A stretch of DNA of 64,000 nt from Vanilla planifolia (lineage: Eukaryota; Streptophyta; Magnoliopsida; Asparagales; Orchidaceae): assembly GCA_023846275.1 (NCBI GenBank), contig CM043878.1:7371501-7435500 (forward strand), written 5' to 3'. Numbering within the stretch: the stretch's first letter is position 1; each line of letters opens with the position of its first letter. Shown here piece after piece: positions 61,788 to 64,000 of this stretch. The position numbers were made by a program, and so were the translations under genes. Under the pieces are notes generated by a model. The model was not told the DNA's origin. It did not search any database and was given only the letters and a program-made list of their open reading frames with translations.

Positions 61788-64000
61788 AGGCTTCCCTTAA
61801 ACACAAATCTCTTAGCCATAATGGTTTCACCATTAAATTTTTTCTGATTTGTCAACACTTGAAAGACCGTGTTGCTTATGTTATGCAATTTCTTTAGAAA
61901 ATGCAAGGATTGTTACAACTTATGTTATTATTCTCATTCATAAAAGAACAAGCATAAAATGCTTTTGATAATGAACCCATCTCCAAGTGCAATTTCATTA
62001 CAAGGTTATTGCTAAGATCTTAGCCAATAGAGTGCAACATGAATCTCAAATTCATTCACTCATACCAAACCACATTAGTAATAGAAAGACTCCTTTAAGA
62101 TAATGTTTTTTTGTTAATTAACTAGTCAACAAGTTTTAATTAAGTTCCTTCAACAAAGAATTCTATAGAAAAATTCATGTTTCAAAAACCTTTAACTTTA
62201 TCAATTATAAAGTGATCGTAAGTTAAAAATCCTCAACATGAAAGAGGCTTTCCTTCTAAATTCATCAAAATGATTAACAAATGCATCTCGAGTGCACACT
62301 TCATGATTAACATAGATGACACACTGATGGAGATTTCCTAATCAATGAGGTAGAGGCAAGGCATCATTGTCATGAATGCCCTCTCTTGTCACGTAGACGA
62401 GTTGATTTTGAGAGATAAGTTTCAATATTTTCAACCAACGATATCGTGTTTCCCAGTTGATCTTTGGGTATGGTCTCATGTTCTATGGTGCAACTTCAAT
62501 ATTAACTTTTCTGTCTCTATCTAATGCTCTCAATGACTTGAGGGGAAAATTTGGCCTTAGTTCCAATCTATCAAAAGTGAGCTTATCTTCCCATGATGTC
62601 ACAAACAATGATGTTCTTGCAGCTATTCTGGGTTGTTCAACTGGTCACCTTCCTGTTACTTATTTGGGAATCCCATTATCCTTCTTTATAACCAATCCCA
62701 ATGATTGGTCTTAGCTGCTGAATAAGACATTTATCTAGTTGAATTGGTCAAACAGAGGCAATCACTGCCAGAGCACTTGTCAAGTTCACCATTCTTGGGA
62801 TTTTGCATTTCTGGTGATAGGTGTTGGGTATTTTTAAGGCTTTAAATTAGGCTAATTTCTGGTGGCAAAAACATGACAGCAGTAGCTTGTCCGTTAATCT
62901 CCCCAAACAGCAATGGGAACACTTTGGTGCAATCAGCTAGAAACAATACTTATGAACTTAGTGCAGCATGGCGCCTAATCATCTCCAAGGGCACTTAGGC
63001 AACTTGGATGAAATCTAGATATCTAAATATCTTGAAAAGACCAACTTATGGATAGCTTCCACCTGGATGCCACTTTGCTTTGAAATCCATTCTAGCTATT
63101 AGAAACCTTCTCAAGAAAAGATGGGTGGAGTTGCATCTTCATAAAAGCTTAGAGACCAAAATCTTTTCTCCTTCCTGTTTGACACTTGGATTAATGGGTG
63201 TAGTAACACCTTCATTCCAAACCTGTGGATGTCTAGTATGGATCTAACAGGACACCATTCCTTCTATTAAGGACTTTCTGTGTTGCATAAAGCTCACAAT
63301 GAATCCACATGACTATGCTGTAAAAGCTTTCCTCCACTTTCTCTTGAATCAACGTATAGACCTCATTCAATCACTAGAAATATTCTTTACATCGACCTTT
63401 TTTCTTTACATCCGCTTTAAATGGTATAAGAAATGCAGACACAGCTTTTCTTTCTTTCTTTGAATGGGACATTGGAGATACTCCACACTTCCACTTTAGC
63501 AGCTCACAATTGCTGGATGATGTCCTCCCATGCACTCTGGTTGATTTTGACGATGACCGTCACCATAAGTTCCTTGAAAGCAAATTCTCCATCAGTGTAG
63601 TTTGCTGCTTCTTTCCAGGGGTTCTTCACCGGCAAAACTGTTTGCAAACCACTTGCAATAGTTCCAAAACTGTCAGCTCTCATTGTTTATCATGTATGGA
63701 AGGAAAGGCATTGAAGACTAGTGCAGTGTAGATTCATTGAAAAAATTTCGACAAATTATTCACTATCCATTCTGCTAATCCTGCCACTTAATGAAGCTAC
63801 CATACTGGTGCAATCGGAGTTTCTCATCATATATTCTCCCATATGTTACAGTCTATACTAAGATATCAAACAGTTAAATCATCCAATATTTATTTCTGAT
63901 CTGTATGTACTTCAGTAATTTTCTTCGTCTTTTTACAATTTAGTCCTTTCTATTGGCCTATGTTTTATGTTGTTGTGGACCTCCTTTTATTGGTTATATA

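Larger units (their letters stand above)
59915..63740 (+). mobile_element. Broken LINE (L1-type) ORF2 remnant
   Basis: Plus-strand pieces appear in the order of a plant L1 ORF2. An NVKGWHDD segment near 59935 resembles the ORF2 start. An endonuclease-like piece at about 60220-60470 includes LWLIVGDLTTL (family: WLI-GDFNT). Reverse transcriptase pieces follow: YKVIAKILANRVQ near 61990, INKCISSAHFMIN near 62270, and the frame 62457-62714 with NLSKVSLSS and GHLPVTYLGIPLSF. A C-terminal part runs to about 63740. Stops and frameshifts break it throughout (for example after SMR near 62345 and at 62714), so it is inactive. A pair of 320-bp direct repeats (60508-61147) interrupts it. No poly-A tail or target-site duplication was identified. 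Confidence 0.75.

Overview
The window is a stretch of flowering-plant nuclear chromosome. The evidence is plant-only gene families, U2-type GT-AG introns up to about 7 kb, very AT-rich spacers, and decayed plant LINE and Ty1/copia remains. Two housekeeping genes (RPS17, CCT4) have GC-rich third codon positions inside an AT-rich background. That is commoner in monocots, but the species cannot be fixed from sequence alone. No bacterial or organellar segment, rRNA, tRNA or CRISPR array was seen.

Six protein-coding genes can be supported. (1) A single-exon nuclear gene for plastid ribosomal protein S17 (3768-4280, +). (2) A four-exon trichome-birefringence-like wall O-acetyltransferase (9333-15805, +). 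(3) A two-exon gene for the delta subunit of the CCT/TRiC chaperonin (17157-22711, +). (4) A FAR1-related sequence protein, a domesticated Mutator-type transposase, with an upstream non-coding exon and five short exons around one large one (coding 26780-29821, +). (5) A small CW zinc finger plus methyl-CpG-binding-domain protein of the MBD4 type, whose first coding exon is only ATG-GAG (33950-37986, +). (6) A PIEZO mechanosensitive channel on the minus strand (58446 down to 38784), tail to tail with the MBD gene. Eight PIEZO exons encode the last ~1,855 residues; the N-terminal third was not found within the window. All exon joins were worked out by hand from splice sites, phase and family similarity.

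Between and inside the genes lie many local direct duplications: 1.2-2.1 kb, 10.1-10.4 kb, four ~215-bp units at 14.5-15.4 kb, 44.6-45.6 kb, 50.5-52.1 kb and 53.2-53.7 kb. The last includes a decayed copy of a PIEZO exon end. There are two Ty1/copia fossils (6.2-8.3 and 42.6-43.8 kb) and a broken LINE-1-type element (59.9-63.7 kb) split by a pair of direct repeats of another family.

The genes are unrelated in pathway (plastid translation, wall acetylation, protein folding, transcription, chromatin, mechanosensing) and do not form a cluster. CCT4, the FAR1-related gene and the MBD gene each carry a telo-box at the start of the transcription unit. I found no clear new biological system. The observations most worth checking are the missing PIEZO N-terminus, with a phase-compatible candidate first exon just upstream, and the partial exon duplication in the same gene.
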